Source: Actinoplanes siamensis
Lineage (GTDB): Bacteria; Actinomycetota; Actinomycetes; Mycobacteriales; Micromonosporaceae
DNA: 64,000 bases
Assembly (NCBI RefSeq): GCF_016862395.1
Contig: NZ_BOMW01000043.1
Location: forward strand, 1-64,000
Direction: 5' to 3'
Positions within the stretch are counted from its first letter, which is position 1. Each line of letters begins with the position of its first letter. Shown here piece by piece: positions 53,105-62,156 of this stretch. The translations under genes and the position numbers were made by a program. The notes beneath the pieces were generated by a model, which made no database searches, was not told the DNA's origin, and saw only the letters and a program-made list of their open reading frames with translations.

Positions 53105-53505
53105 CGACGGGCGGAGTGGATGCGCTGCTGGAACGCGCACGGGCCGGCGTGCGGCGGCTCGACCCGCACGAGACCTGGGCGGCGGTGACGGCCGGCGCGC
53201 TGCTGATCGACACCCGGACCGATCGGCAGCGCTGGAAACAGGGCGACCTGCCGGGCGCGATCGTCATCGACCGGACGGTCCTGGAGTGGCGGCTGGACCC
53301 GGCCTCGGCCCACCGGATCCCCGAGGCGACCGGCCACGACCTGGCGATCGTGGTGGTCTGCCGCCAGGGATACAGCTCCAGCCTGGCCGCGGCCAGCCTG
53401 CGCGCGATCGGCCTGCACCGGGCGACCGACCTGATCGGCGGTGTCGAGGCCTGGCTGGCGGCTGGCCTGCCCACCACCACGGAGCCGGCCGACATCCGGG
53501 AGTGA
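53101..53505 (+). CDS. Rhodanese-like domain protein
   Basis: 134 residues, a single rhodanese domain: ALLIDTRTDRQRWKQGDLPG, the active-site loop CRQGYS with its catalytic Cys, and GGVEAWLAAG at the end. It may carry sulfur as a persulfide. It starts within the stop of the GNAT gene, so the two are co-translated. Confidence 0.9.
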   Translation: MTTGGVDALLERARAGVRRLDPHETWAAVTAGALLIDTRTDRQRWKQGDLPGAIVIDRTVLEWRLDPASAHRIPEATGHDLAIVVVCRQGYSSSLAAASLRAIGLHRATDLIGGVEAWLAAGLPTTTEPADIRE

Positions 53506-53611
53506 TCACTGAGCGCGCCTGGCACGTTCGGCCCTCCCCGAACGGCGGAAATTGGCGGATATTCAGAGACGGGCATCATTGCGTGCAACCGGCACCCCGG
53601 AGGAGGGGCAC

Positions 53612-53878
53612 GTGGAGATCACCGGAATTTTCACAGCCATCGTCATCGGCCTGATCATCGGCGCGCTCGGGCGGCTCGCCGTGCCCGGCAAGCAGAGCAT
53701 CCCGATCTGGCTCACCCTGGTCATCGGCATCGTCGCCGCGCTGCTCGGCACGTTCCTCGCCGCGGCGATCGGTGTGGACGACACCCGCGGCATCGACTGG
53801 ATCGAGCTGGCCCTGCAGATCGGCCTCGCCGCCGCCGGCGTGGCCCTGGTCGCCGGCGTGCGCGGCCGCCGGCCGTGA
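53612..53878 (+). CDS. GlsB/YeaQ/YmgE-family small membrane protein
   Basis: 88 residues from GTG 53612 behind GGAGGAGG. Three membrane helices with the family pattern FTAIVIGLIIGALGRLAVPG, then TLVIGIVAALLGTFLAAAIG. The family ('transglycosylase-associated') has no demonstrated enzymatic role and is often stress-linked. Confidence 0.88.
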   Translation: MEITGIFTAIVIGLIIGALGRLAVPGKQSIPIWLTLVIGIVAALLGTFLAAAIGVDDTRGIDWIELALQIGLAAAGVALVAGVRGRRP

Positions 53879-54072
53879 CCGGGAGCCGTCCCGGCATCCG
53901 GTAGATCCGTGCGGCTGCCGGCAAAGCCTGTCCAGGTGCCACTGAACTGTGTCCGCGGCGATCCGAACGGGTGACGGCACCCCGAGCTTGCCCGCCTCGA
54001 CGGCGTTGCCTCGCCGCGGTCGTTCGGTGGCGATCCGGCCCACGGGCTTGCTCGGAGTGGAACTCTTGGTTC

Positions 54073-54516
54073 ATGCAGGACTACCGCTCTGCGGCTTACT
54101 TGTCGTCCAAGAAGGTGAGCGGCCGCCGCCCGTTGTTGAGGACGGCTCAACTCAACATCGTGGGCTGGATCGCCGTCACGGGACTTTGCGCCGTCGGCGC
54201 GACGGCTGGTCTGGCAGTGTCGCGCCTGGCCGGTGTCGGCACCAGGATTGCCATGCCCGCGGGCGGCATCGCCGCGTTGGTCGCGGTGCTCGCAGTTGAT
54301 CGGCGTAAGTGGGGCGATATGCCGACTTCGTATTCCTGGACAGATGACCCGGACGCCACGGCGCAGGCTGCCGCATTGCTGACTCGCGAAGGAATCGGGG
54401 CGTCGGCTCAACTCGACCAGTTCGGGCTTCCCGCAGTGCACTACCGCAACCGCGACAGCCGGCGGGTCCGGCAATTGTTCCGTAGCGCCGGCCTTCCAGC
54501 ACCACCGACGGCGTAG
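54073..54516 (+). CDS. Hypothetical two-helix membrane protein
   Basis: 147 residues from ATG 54073. Two membrane helices (about 28-50 and 56-76) are followed by a cytoplasmic part (about 80-145) with DATAQAAALLTREGIGASAQ, which resembles the regulatory alpha/beta fold of small 'DUF' modules, but I cannot name it. It is preceded by 195 bases without a gene and not clearly part of an operon. Confidence 0.6.
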   Translation: MQDYRSAAYLSSKKVSGRRPLLRTAQLNIVGWIAVTGLCAVGATAGLAVSRLAGVGTRIAMPAGGIAALVAVLAVDRRKWGDMPTSYSWTDDPDATAQAAALLTREGIGASAQLDQFGLPAVHYRNRDSRRVRQLFRSAGLPAPPTA

Positions 54517-54612
54517 CCTCTCCCTTTCGAGAGTCGAAGATCTTGCCGCTGACCGACTACCCGCCGTGACGGCTCGTGCCCGATCGACGGCATGACAGTG
54601 CGTCGGCGTTGA

Positions 54613-55653
54613 TCAGCGGCGGGCCGGGTCCACCATCGTCATGCCGGCGACCGTGGCCCGGTCGAACCCGGGCAGCAGCGACGCCGCCTCAGCGAGGCCG
54701 ACGGTGCGCTCGATCAAGCGCTCGGGCCGCAGCGAGCCGTCCGCGATGAGCGCCATCATGGCCGGGTAGTCGGCCGCGGCCATACCGTGGCTGCCGAGCA
54801 CGTCGAGCTCCCAGCCGATCACCCGGGACATCGGCACGCGCGGATGGCCGCCGACCGGCGGGAGCAGCCCGACCTGCACGTGCCGGCCACGCCGGCGCAG
54901 GCTGAGGATCGCGTCGGCGCAGGTCTGCTCGCTGCCGACGGCGTCCACCGCGACGTGGGCGCCGCCACCGGTCAGCTCGGACACCGCGGCCGGCACGTCG
55001 CCACCGGCCGGCAGCACATGCTCCGCGCCGAGGTCCGCGGCGACCGCCAGGGCCCGCGGGTTCCGGTCGACAGCGATCACCCGGCCGCCCAGCGCGCGGG
55101 CGATCATCACGGCGCTCAGCCCGACGCCGCCGGCGCCCACCACCGTCACCCACTCGCCCTCGGCGACCCGGGCCCGGCCGGCCAGCGCCCGGTACGCGGT
55201 GGCGAACCGGCAGCCGAGGCTCGCCGCGGTGGCGAACCCGACCCGCTCGGGGATCGCGACCAGGTTCGTGTCGGCCGCGTGCAGGGCGACGTACTCCGCG
55301 AACGACCCCCAGTGCGTGAACCCGGGCTGCTGCTGGTCGGGACAGACCTGTCCCTGACCGGCCCGGCACCACTGGCACCGCCCGCAGGCGCAGACGAACG
55401 GCACGGTCACCCGGTCGCCGGCCCGCCAGTGCTCCACCCCCGGACCGACCTCGGCAACGATCCCGGCCAGCTCGTGCCCGGGGACGTGTGGAAATCGGAT
55501 GTCGTCGTCGTGCCCGGCCCAGCCGTGCCAGTCGCTGCGGCACAACCCGCTCGCCATCACCCGCACCACCACGCCGCCGGCCGGGGCGGCCGGGTCCGGC
55601 ACCTCCCGGACCTCCGGCTGGACACGGACGGCATCAACAACCACGGCACGCAT
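54613..55653 (-). CDS. Zinc-dependent alcohol dehydrogenase
   Basis: 346 residues. Catalytic zinc ligands lie in ASGLCRSDWHGW and GHELAGIV; the structural site has the Cys in CACGRCQWCRAGQGQVC. NAD(P) binding is by VVGAGGVGLSAVM. The overall look matches MDR-family alcohol dehydrogenases acting on secondary alcohols or aldehydes. The start is ATG 55653 (GTG 55656 precedes it). The gene is convergent with the hypothetical membrane protein and divergent from a histidine kinase. Confidence 0.88.
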   Translation of the reverse strand: MRAVVVDAVRVQPEVREVPDPAAPAGGVVVRVMASGLCRSDWHGWAGHDDDIRFPHVPGHELAGIVAEVGPGVEHWRAGDRVTVPFVCACGRCQWCRAGQGQVCPDQQQPGFTHWGSFAEYVALHAADTNLVAIPERVGFATAASLGCRFATAYRALAGRARVAEGEWVTVVGAGGVGLSAVMIARALGGRVIAVDRNPRALAVAADLGAEHVLPAGGDVPAAVSELTGGGAHVAVDAVGSEQTCADAILSLRRRGRHVQVGLLPPVGGHPRVPMSRVIGWELDVLGSHGMAAADYPAMMALIADGSLRPERLIERTVGLAEAASLLPGFDRATVAGMTMVDPARR

Positions 55654-55826
55654 CACCCCATCCTGTCAGCCGCCGGGTCCGCCCCCGGTCGCGGCTTCCC
55701 TTGCCGGGTACGACCAGGGCCGCCGCGCCCGAGCCGGTGGCGCTCCGCCGAGGCGGCGGCCACCGCGCCGCGGTGACCCAGGTGGGGTGGATTCGCCGTC
55801 CGCCCCGCTCACCGGGGTGAGATGCT

Positions 55827-57758
55827 ATGCCCGTTATGTCAAAGCTCTTGGCGGTCGACCATCGGGCATTGTTCCGCAGCGCACCAGCAGCACTTCTCGC
55901 GCTCGACACCGACCTGGTGATCGTCGAGGTCAGTGACGCCTACCTGGCGACCACCCTGCGCCGGCGCGAGGACCTGCTGGGACAGCCCGTGTTCACCGCC
56001 TTCCCCGAGAATCCCGACGCCGCGTCGGACGGGGTGGCCCGGCTCACGGCCTCCCTGGACCGGGTGCGGCGGGAGGGCGTCACCGACGTGATGCCGGTCC
56101 AGAAGTACGACATCGCGCTGCCCGGCGGCGGTTTCGAGGTCCGGTACTGGGCGCCGGTGAACGCCCCGGTCTTCGCCGCCGACGGCCGGCTGTCCCTGTT
56201 CCTGCACCGGGTGGACGACGTCACCGAATACATCAGGGCCCTCGATGAGGGACCGGTCGAGCGGCTGGTCGACGAGCTGCGCGTCCGCACCGTACAGATG
56301 GAGTCGGAGGTCTTCGCCCGCCGGCAGGCGCAGGAGCGCAACGTGACGCTGCAGGCGGTCGTCGACGCTTTGGACACCGCGGTGCTGGCCTGTGACCCGA
56401 CCGGCCGGCCGGTGCTGCGCAACCACGCCGTCCGTGATCTGGTCGGCGACCTGCTCGACGGCCGGCCCGCCGGGGACTGGCCCGACCAGCTGCGGCTGCC
56501 GCTGACCCGGGCGCTGAGCGGCGAGCCGGTCCGCGACGCCGAGGTGGTTCTGCACCTGCCCGGCGTGCCCCGGCGCATCCTGCGGGTGCACGCCCACCCG
56601 CTCACCGGCCAGTCCGGGCTGGCCGCTGTGGTCGCCCTGCGCGACGTCACCGGGCGCAGCCTCGCCGCCCGGCTGCAGGAGGGCGAGCTGGAGGTGATCC
56701 ACCTGATCGCGCGGGGCGAGCCGCTGCACCCGGTGATGCGGGCGATCGGCGAGTCGGGCGGCTGGACGGCTACCGAGTTCTGGACGGTCGACGACGTCAC
56801 CGGCGCGCTGTGCCTCGACGCGTACTGGCCCGAGCCGCCCGCCCTCTGCACGGAGCTGCCGGAACGCGCGTGGCGGGCGGCCGCCGCGCTGTGGACCACC
56901 GATCCGCGTACCGGCGCGGCCCTGGTCGTCCCGGTCCCGGCCGGGCCGAAGCCGCTGGGGGTGCTGGTCTGCCGCAGCGACAGCGCCGACGTCCCGGCCG
57001 AGCTGCGCACCGCTGTCGTCACCGGGATCGGGGCGCGCCTCGGCGAGCTGCTGGAACGCCGCCGGGCGGAACGCCTGGCCGCGGAACTCGACCGCACCCG
57101 CGACGAGTACATCGCGCTGGTCGGCCACGAGCTGCGCACCCCGCTGACCAGCATCCAGTCCTACACCGACCTGATGCTCGACGACCCGGCGCTCGACGAC
57201 GAGCAGCGTGAGGCCCTCGAGGTGATGCGCCGCAACACCGGGCGCCTGCGCGGCATCGTGATGCGGCTGCTCGACGTGGCAGGCATGCGCTGGGGCCACA
57301 TCGAGCTGCACCGCTCGGCGACGGACCTGACCGAGGTGGTCCGCGAGGCCGCCGCGGGCCGGGCCCACCTGATGACCGACGCCCCGGAACCGGTGATCGT
57401 CTCCGGCGACCGGGAGCGGCTCCGCGAGGTGGTGCACGAGCTGCTGGACAACGCGGTGACCTGGGCGGTCCCCGGCACGACGATCGAGGTCGCGGTGCGC
57501 GCCGGGGAACGCGCCGGGCTGATCGCCGTGTCGAACACCGGCGAGCCGATCCCGGCCGGGGAGCGCGGCCGCCTGTTCGACCTGTTCTTCCGCGGCGAGG
57601 CGGCCCGGCACCAGGGCGTGCCGGGCAACGGCCTGGGCCTGACGGTGGCCCGCGCGATCATCGAGCAGCACGGCGGCACCCTGACCGTCAGCGAGACCGG
57701 CGAAACCAGGACCACCTTCACCGTACGGCTCCCGGCCAGGCCACCCACGCTCCTGTGA
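55827..57758 (+). CDS. Cytoplasmic sensor histidine kinase (PAS-PAS-GAF)
   Basis: 643 residues, no membrane helix. PAS (about 10-140), a second PAS-like region (about 175-275), a GAF-like region (about 290-410), HisKA with the acceptor His in LVGHELRTPLTSIQS (about 432), and HATPase (LLDNAVTWA, FFRGEAARHQGVPGNGLGLT). A coiled linker joins PAS domains at about 145-175. No response regulator is adjacent, so it is an orphan sensor for an intracellular signal. Confidence 0.9.
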   Translation: MPVMSKLLAVDHRALFRSAPAALLALDTDLVIVEVSDAYLATTLRRREDLLGQPVFTAFPENPDAASDGVARLTASLDRVRREGVTDVMPVQKYDIALPGGGFEVRYWAPVNAPVFAADGRLSLFLHRVDDVTEYIRALDEGPVERLVDELRVRTVQMESEVFARRQAQERNVTLQAVVDALDTAVLACDPTGRPVLRNHAVRDLVGDLLDGRPAGDWPDQLRLPLTRALSGEPVRDAEVVLHLPGVPRRILRVHAHPLTGQSGLAAVVALRDVTGRSLAARLQEGELEVIHLIARGEPLHPVMRAIGESGGWTATEFWTVDDVTGALCLDAYWPEPPALCTELPERAWRAAAALWTTDPRTGAALVVPVPAGPKPLGVLVCRSDSADVPAELRTAVVTGIGARLGELLERRRAERLAAELDRTRDEYIALVGHELRTPLTSIQSYTDLMLDDPALDDEQREALEVMRRNTGRLRGIVMRLLDVAGMRWGHIELHRSATDLTEVVREAAAGRAHLMTDAPEPVIVSGDRERLREVVHELLDNAVTWAVPGTTIEVAVRAGERAGLIAVSNTGEPIPAGERGRLFDLFFRGEAARHQGVPGNGLGLTVARAIIEQHGGTLTVSETGETRTTFTVRLPARPPTLL

Positions 57759-57816
57759 CCGGGCCCGCGGGCGACCACCGCGGCCGCGATCACCAGCGCC
57801 GGCCGGCAGGCCGAAC

Positions 57817-58236
57817 CTATGCGACACATCCGGTCGCGCTGACGACCCAGCGATGCGAGCGCAGATACACGTTCTCGTCGTTTCGCAGGGTCCCCTGCGA
57901 CACGCACCAGTAGAAGTTCTGATAGCCCGATGCGCGGTACAGCGCCACGCCGGCGTACCGGCTGCTCGTGCCGTTGTTGAAGATGGACCTGACCGGCTGG
58001 CTGCCGGACCAGGAGCACGTGATGGGGCTGGCCTGCCAGTCGTTGTCCGCGTCGCTCCACAGGCACCGCGACCCGGTGCCGTAGGGGCCGGTCCAGACAC
58101 AGACGTTGCCCGACGGGCATTCCCAGGCCGCCAGCCGCCGCGCCGCGGACGCCGGAGCGGCCACCGTCGCGGTGGCCGCGACAACGCCCACGCTGAGCGC
58201 TGCGGCCAGCACCGCGCGCCTGACGAGGTACCTCAT
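57817..58236 (-). CDS. Secreted peptidase-inhibitor I36-like protein
   Basis: 139 residues from ATG 58236, with GGGAGG eight bases upstream. A signal peptide ends in APASA (about residue 31). The mature part has the beta/gamma-crystallin-like I36 pattern: CPSGNVCVWTGPYGTGSRC, then a second half with VRSIFNNGTSSRYAG and paired Cys. The family includes the Streptomyces metalloprotease inhibitor SMPI. Activity is inferred; many such proteins are surface-bound and uncharacterised. Confidence 0.82.
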   Translation of the reverse strand: MRYLVRRAVLAAALSVGVVAATATVAAPASAARRLAAWECPSGNVCVWTGPYGTGSRCLWSDADNDWQASPITCSWSGSQPVRSIFNNGTSSRYAGVALYRASGYQNFYWCVSQGTLRNDENVYLRSHRWVVSATGCVA

Positions 58237-58937
58237 ACTGACCTCCCTGTGCCGCCGGCCCCGTGACGTCGCCGGCTGATGGCTCGATCCGGTCCCGGCG
58301 CCGGCCCGCGGATTGACCAACGGCCGCTCGTCCGTGCTGCGGTTGTCGCTGATCCGCATGGTGCCCGGCACCGTCGTGATCCGGTGAAGCTATCGCCGCC
58401 GAAAGGCACTATTCATCGAGTGTCCTCGATTTGTCAGGTTTGCCGCGCGCATACCTGCCCGCGCGGTGAGGGTGCTGCCGCTGCTGCCGTGTCCGGTCGC
58501 GCCGGCGTGCTGGCGCCCTGGTGCGAGCAGCGGATGTCGCAAAGGGTGCCGAAGCTTCAGGGCGTGCGGGAACGCGGCATGGTAACCCAGCCGGCCGACC
58601 AACAGGCCGCCGGCCGGGCCCGACGGTCACAGCCGCCACAGCCGCCCGCAGGGGTGCGGCCGCCGCATTTTGGAGCGGGGCGGGATCGGGAAATCGCGCG
58701 GGTGCCGTAGGGCTGAGACTGCGCTCGGCAAGTCCTGCGGGAGCTCTGCGCGCGCTTCTGGCTCCTCTCCGGGCCGCGGTCCTAGAGCAATGAAACAAGC
58801 GGCCGAAGTCAGTCCCTTGATGTCACAGGATCGTGGGTGCTGACACGAAGATCCACTTACGCTACTTGCTGTAAGTAGATCGCTACGCCTTGCATACTTT
58901 CGGGCTGCAAGGCTTCCTCACGACAGATGGGATTGTT
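58237..58937. other. Long intergenic region with an inverted repeat
   Basis: Seven hundred bases without a supported gene. An inverted repeat lies at 58851-58880: ATCCACTTAC and GTAAGTAGAT, 10-bp arms with one mismatch and a 10-bp centre, 58 bp before the secreted-protein start; it could be an operator. GC content falls in this part. Confidence 0.45.
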
Positions 58938-60350
58938 ATGACGTCACTGCCCCGATCTCGATCCATGCTCACCTTGATGGGCTGCGCATTGACTGCGCTG
59001 CTGGCCGCGCCCGCGCCGCCGGCGACAGCCCGCCCACGCGCTGCCCAGCCACACCCGGCCGTCACGGCCGGCGCAGCCGCGGCGGCGTGTGTTAGCCACG
59101 GGCGCGACAACTATCCCGTCGACTACTACTGGAAGAACGCGCTCGGCATGCGGCTGGGCAGTGGATCGGTCGCGGTCACCACCTCCGCACCCCTGTGGGG
59201 CGGAAAGATCGCACCGGGAAGCACCTTCACCCTCGCTCTTGCCCACCGCACCGCTCAGTGGCCACTGCTGGTGCGCACCTACACCACCACCTGGGACCTG
59301 TCGTCGCTGCTGGCCCACGCTGACATCGTCGGCCAGTCCGGCACCGGCACCATCAGCGGCAACACCCTGTCGATCACCTCACCCGGCACCAAGACCGATC
59401 CAGCCGCCAAGACCATCACCTTCCAGGTTCGGCAAGGCACCGCCGGAAACAGCATGACCATCCGGCCCACCGGGATCAGCAGCGTCGTCGCCGCCCCCGG
59501 CCAACTCGGCAACAACACCGCTGCCGCTCCGATCCAGATCGGCGCCGGACAGTCCATCGCGCCCACCAGGGCCGTTGACGACGCCGCCACCAGCCAGGGC
59601 AAAGCCGTCAGCGTGCCCGTCCTGGCCAACGACACCGCCACCACACCGACGATCAGTAACGTCACCCGGCCCGCCAACGGAAACGCGACGATCTCCGGCT
59701 CCAACATCACCTACACGCCGGGCCCGGGCTTCGTCGGCACCGACGCCTTCACCTACACCGTCGACACCGCCTGCGGCACCAGCACCGCCGAGGTCACCGT
59801 CACAGTCGCCTGCACTGACGCACCCATCCGCCTGACCAACGGCAGCTTCGAGGCACCCCCCGGGACCGGCGTCCAATTCCGTCCCGACGCCTCCACCGAC
59901 CCGGCCATCGGCTGGCGCACCACCGACACCAGCGGCCAGCTCGAGCTCTGGAGCAATGCAGCCAACGGGGTCCCCGCAGCCGGCGGCCAGCAGTTCGCCG
60001 AGCTCAACGCCTACCAAGCCGCCACGCTGTATCAAGACCTACCCACCGTCCCGGGAACACGCATGACCTGGTCGCTGTACCACCGAGGCCGGTCCGGCAC
60101 CGACGTGATGCACGTGCTGATCGGAGCGCCCGGCGCTACCGTCGTCCAGACTCCCGCCGGGGCTTCCACCCCCGCCATCGCCGACGACAACACCGCCTGG
60201 CGCCAGTACACCGGGGTGTACGTCGTACCTGCCGGCCAGACCGTCACCCGCTTCGCGTTCCAATCGGTGACCACCGCGGGCAACGCCCCAGCAGCAGGCA
60301 ATTTTCTGGACGGGGTGACCTTCGAAACACCAGCCTGCCCGCCCGCGTGA
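58938..60350 (+). CDS. Secreted protein with Ig-like repeat and carbohydrate-binding-like domain
   Basis: 470 residues from ATG 58938 (GTG or ATG codons 16 codons upstream are less likely). A signal peptide ends near residue 30. Residues about 50-200 form an unassigned beta-domain; about 205-285 is a bacterial cadherin/Ig-like repeat (SVPVLANDTATTPTISNVTR, GFVGTDAFTYTVDTACGTS); about 290-465 resembles a carbohydrate-binding module (IRLTNGSFEAPPGTG, RFAFQSVTTAG). No anchor motif follows, so it is probably released. Confidence 0.7.
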   Translation: MTSLPRSRSMLTLMGCALTALLAAPAPPATARPRAAQPHPAVTAGAAAAACVSHGRDNYPVDYYWKNALGMRLGSGSVAVTTSAPLWGGKIAPGSTFTLALAHRTAQWPLLVRTYTTTWDLSSLLAHADIVGQSGTGTISGNTLSITSPGTKTDPAAKTITFQVRQGTAGNSMTIRPTGISSVVAAPGQLGNNTAAAPIQIGAGQSIAPTRAVDDAATSQGKAVSVPVLANDTATTPTISNVTRPANGNATISGSNITYTPGPGFVGTDAFTYTVDTACGTSTAEVTVTVACTDAPIRLTNGSFEAPPGTGVQFRPDASTDPAIGWRTTDTSGQLELWSNAANGVPAAGGQQFAELNAYQAATLYQDLPTVPGTRMTWSLYHRGRSGTDVMHVLIGAPGATVVQTPAGASTPAIADDNTAWRQYTGVYVVPAGQTVTRFAFQSVTTAGNAPAAGNFLDGVTFETPACPPA

Positions 60351-60365
60351 ACACACTGAACACCA

Positions 60366-60512
60366 TGGGCCACCGGAGTGTCCATCGAGGCCGTCCGCCG
60401 TCGGCTCCGGCACGCCTCCACCGAGACCACCCGGCTGTACGCCCTACTCGACGACAAGCTCGCCGACGACGAAACCCGCGCCGCACGCCGTCGCGCCCGG
60501 GCCAACAGCTAG
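60366..60512 (+). pseudogene. Tyrosine recombinase, C-terminal scar
   Basis: The frame reads WATGVSIEAVRRRLRHASTE, TTRLYALLDDKLADDETRAA, ending with TAG at 60510-60512. This is the end of a phage-type integrase with the conserved H-A-S-T-x-T-T...Y containing the catalytic Tyr. No upstream part of the gene is present, since the secreted-protein gene ends only 16 bp before. Confidence 0.75.
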
Positions 60513-60667
60513 ACGACACCGGCCGGGCAAGCGCCCGCGATCAAGATCTCCTACCCTGCGGCTCGCCGTAGCTTCGGGAGTCCCGGGCCTTCACGGCCGG
60601 GCAGACCGCGGCCCGCCGTAGATCGGCGTTCGGAACATCAGAGGCCCAGCCGTAGCTTCAGCCCGGC

Positions 60668-60753
60668 ATCAACGGCAACGCTGGTCAACCGTTTGACGGC
60701 ACGGGCGGCAACCGTCCGGCACTATCGGGGCTCTGACCAGCGTTGCCGTTGAT
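60668..60753. repeat. 20-bp perfect inverted repeat with 46-bp centre
   Basis: 60668-60687 and 60734-60753 are exact reverse complements, so 86 bases could form either a long hairpin or a small mobile-element scar. It lies 155 bp beyond the integrase remnant and 90 bp from the end of the SnoaL-like gene on the other strand. It may be a terminator or the ends of a miniature element. Confidence 0.8.
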
Positions 60754-60844
60754 TTCATACCCCAACACCACAGTCCCCACCAGCACCAAAGAATGTCAGA
60801 ACAGGGCGATGTGAATGCCTGGCCGCGACCACCGACGCGATGAT

Positions 60845-61342
60845 TCAGCTGCCCGCAGACGCGGGCAGCGCGCCATCTGCCTGCCTGATCGGCGTGTTCT
60901 GAGCGGCGGCCAGCCACCACCGGCCTGCGCGTTCGACGAGCACGTAGAGGGCCATCTCGGAGAAGCCGTCCGCAACCAGTGCCTGTCGGCGGATGTGCGT
61001 CACAACGACGCCGGGCGCGGGCGCCAGGACCGACACGACTTCGAACCGCGAGGCCGGCGCCGCGGGCGCGGTCAGCGGCGACGACTGGCCCATCAATCGA
61101 TGGTGAATCGCGTTCAACCCCTCGAAACCTGTCAGAGTCGCCCCGTACGGGCTGCCCCACAGGATGTCGGCGGCGAACCAGGCGTCGTAGACGTCGGCGT
61201 CCAAGGTGTCTCCGCCTCGTTGCAGCTGCGCGGCCAGCTCCGCGGCGACATTCTCCGCAGTCGTACGAGCCGCCGGGTCGTCCAGCACCACCCGTTGCGC
61301 GATCTCTTCCATCAGCCGCTCCTGGCTATCACTGTTGTGCAT
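60845..61342 (-). CDS. SnoaL/NTF2-like (SgcJ-type) protein
   Basis: 165 residues. An NTF2-like cone fold of the SnoaL_3/DUF4440 group: EERIAQRV-like N-terminal helix, DADVYDAWFAADILWGSPYG, RFEVVSVLAPAPGVVVTHIR, and WWLAAAQNTPI at the end. Members are small hydrolases, cyclases or ligand-binding proteins. The start coincides with the expected transcription start of a MerR-type promoter, so it is leaderless. Confidence 0.8.
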   Translation of the reverse strand: MHNSDSQERLMEEIAQRVVLDDPAARTTAENVAAELAAQLQRGGDTLDADVYDAWFAADILWGSPYGATLTGFEGLNAIHHRLMGQSSPLTAPAAPASRFEVVSVLAPAPGVVVTHIRRQALVADGFSEMALYVLVERAGRWWLAAAQNTPIRQADGALPASAGS

Positions 61343-61349
61343 GCCAGAG

Positions 61350-61380
61350 ACGCTAGGAACTCAACCGAGGTTGAGGTCAA
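61350..61380 (-). promoter_or_regulatory. MerR/SoxR-type promoter with 19-bp spacer
   Basis: Minus strand: TTGACC (61375-61380) and TAGCGT (61350-61355) are separated by 19 bp. The spacer holds a perfect dyad, CTCAACC-TC-GGTTGAG. Over-long spacers with a central dyad are the mark of MerR-family activation by DNA untwisting. It feeds a leaderless SnoaL-like gene; no merR gene is nearby. Confidence 0.7.
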
Positions 61381-61462
61381 GCTGTCGTCCGGGCGCCGCC
61401 GGGATCCACGGTGTACACCTCGTCAGCCCTTGTCTTGTGGGTGGCGCTGCCCGGTCGCTTGG

Positions 61463-61927
61463 TCAGCCCAACGAGGCGGGCCGGCCGAGTACCGGCATGT
61501 CGTCCACCCGGGTGCCGGGTTGCCACGGCCAGCGGTGGTACCGATCCGGCCAGACGATCTGCAGGGCCTGCACGGCGGCACCCGTGACGGCGTAGAACTG
61601 CGCGGCAACGGGCAGGTGGCGATCCGGCTCGGTCACCGCGACGAGCTCGACCTCGTGGCCCTCGAGAACGTCGTCGGCGCGCTGGCCGGCGGTCAATACC
61701 CGCCGACCCGCGATGACCTCACCGGCAACGGCGCGCAGAACGGGCCGGGAGATGTCGGGCGGCAACCCGAACAGAATCAGCTCAGGATGCCCGTGCCCGG
61801 TCAGGCCAATCGTGTACCAGCACGTCTCCAGGGCTGTCGGCTGCGGCACGAACTGCAGATACACACCTGTTCGCGCGATCGCCTCGCGGATCTGGCCCCG
61901 TTCGGTCTCCTGCTGTCCGGCCGCCAT
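61463..61927 (-). CDS. DUF4262 domain protein
   Basis: 154 residues from ATG 61927. The DUF4262 pattern is clear: TIGLTGHGHPELILFGLPPD, LEGHEVELVAVTEPDRHL, then ALQIVWPDRYHRWPW. It is a soluble cytoplasmic protein of unknown function. It is transcribed toward the SnoaL-like gene but separated by about 120 bp including the latter's MerR promoter. Confidence 0.85.
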   Translation of the reverse strand: MAAGQQETERGQIREAIARTGVYLQFVPQPTALETCWYTIGLTGHGHPELILFGLPPDISRPVLRAVAGEVIAGRRVLTAGQRADDVLEGHEVELVAVTEPDRHLPVAAQFYAVTGAAVQALQIVWPDRYHRWPWQPGTRVDDMPVLGRPASLG

Positions 61928-62156
61928 GGTCTGCCTTCCCGCCCCGCCCCTGTCCGGGCAGCTGACTGGATGCTCTTCCGGGCCGGCTGCATACCCGGCG
62001 ACATGAACACCCACACCGGGCTGCGGCGAATCAGGCGGCTTTCCTGAGGGCACTCGTCCGCTGTCCGCTGTTCGCCGACGTGGTCGCCACGACCCGGCTG
62101 TCCGACGGGCAGGTGCTGGCCGGCTGGCCGCCGGCGGTCGCGTTATTGTGGGCGCC

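Noticed and set aside
58279..58710. A 143-codon plus-strand frame in the gap before the secreted protein
   Set aside because: Composition is that of a shadow frame, with no ribosome site or recognisable motif.
60560..60660. Repeated CCGTAGCTTC and GC-rich hairpins as a possible TnpB guide-RNA scaffold
   Set aside because: No tnpB coding sequence is adjacent and the match to known scaffolds cannot be shown by eye.
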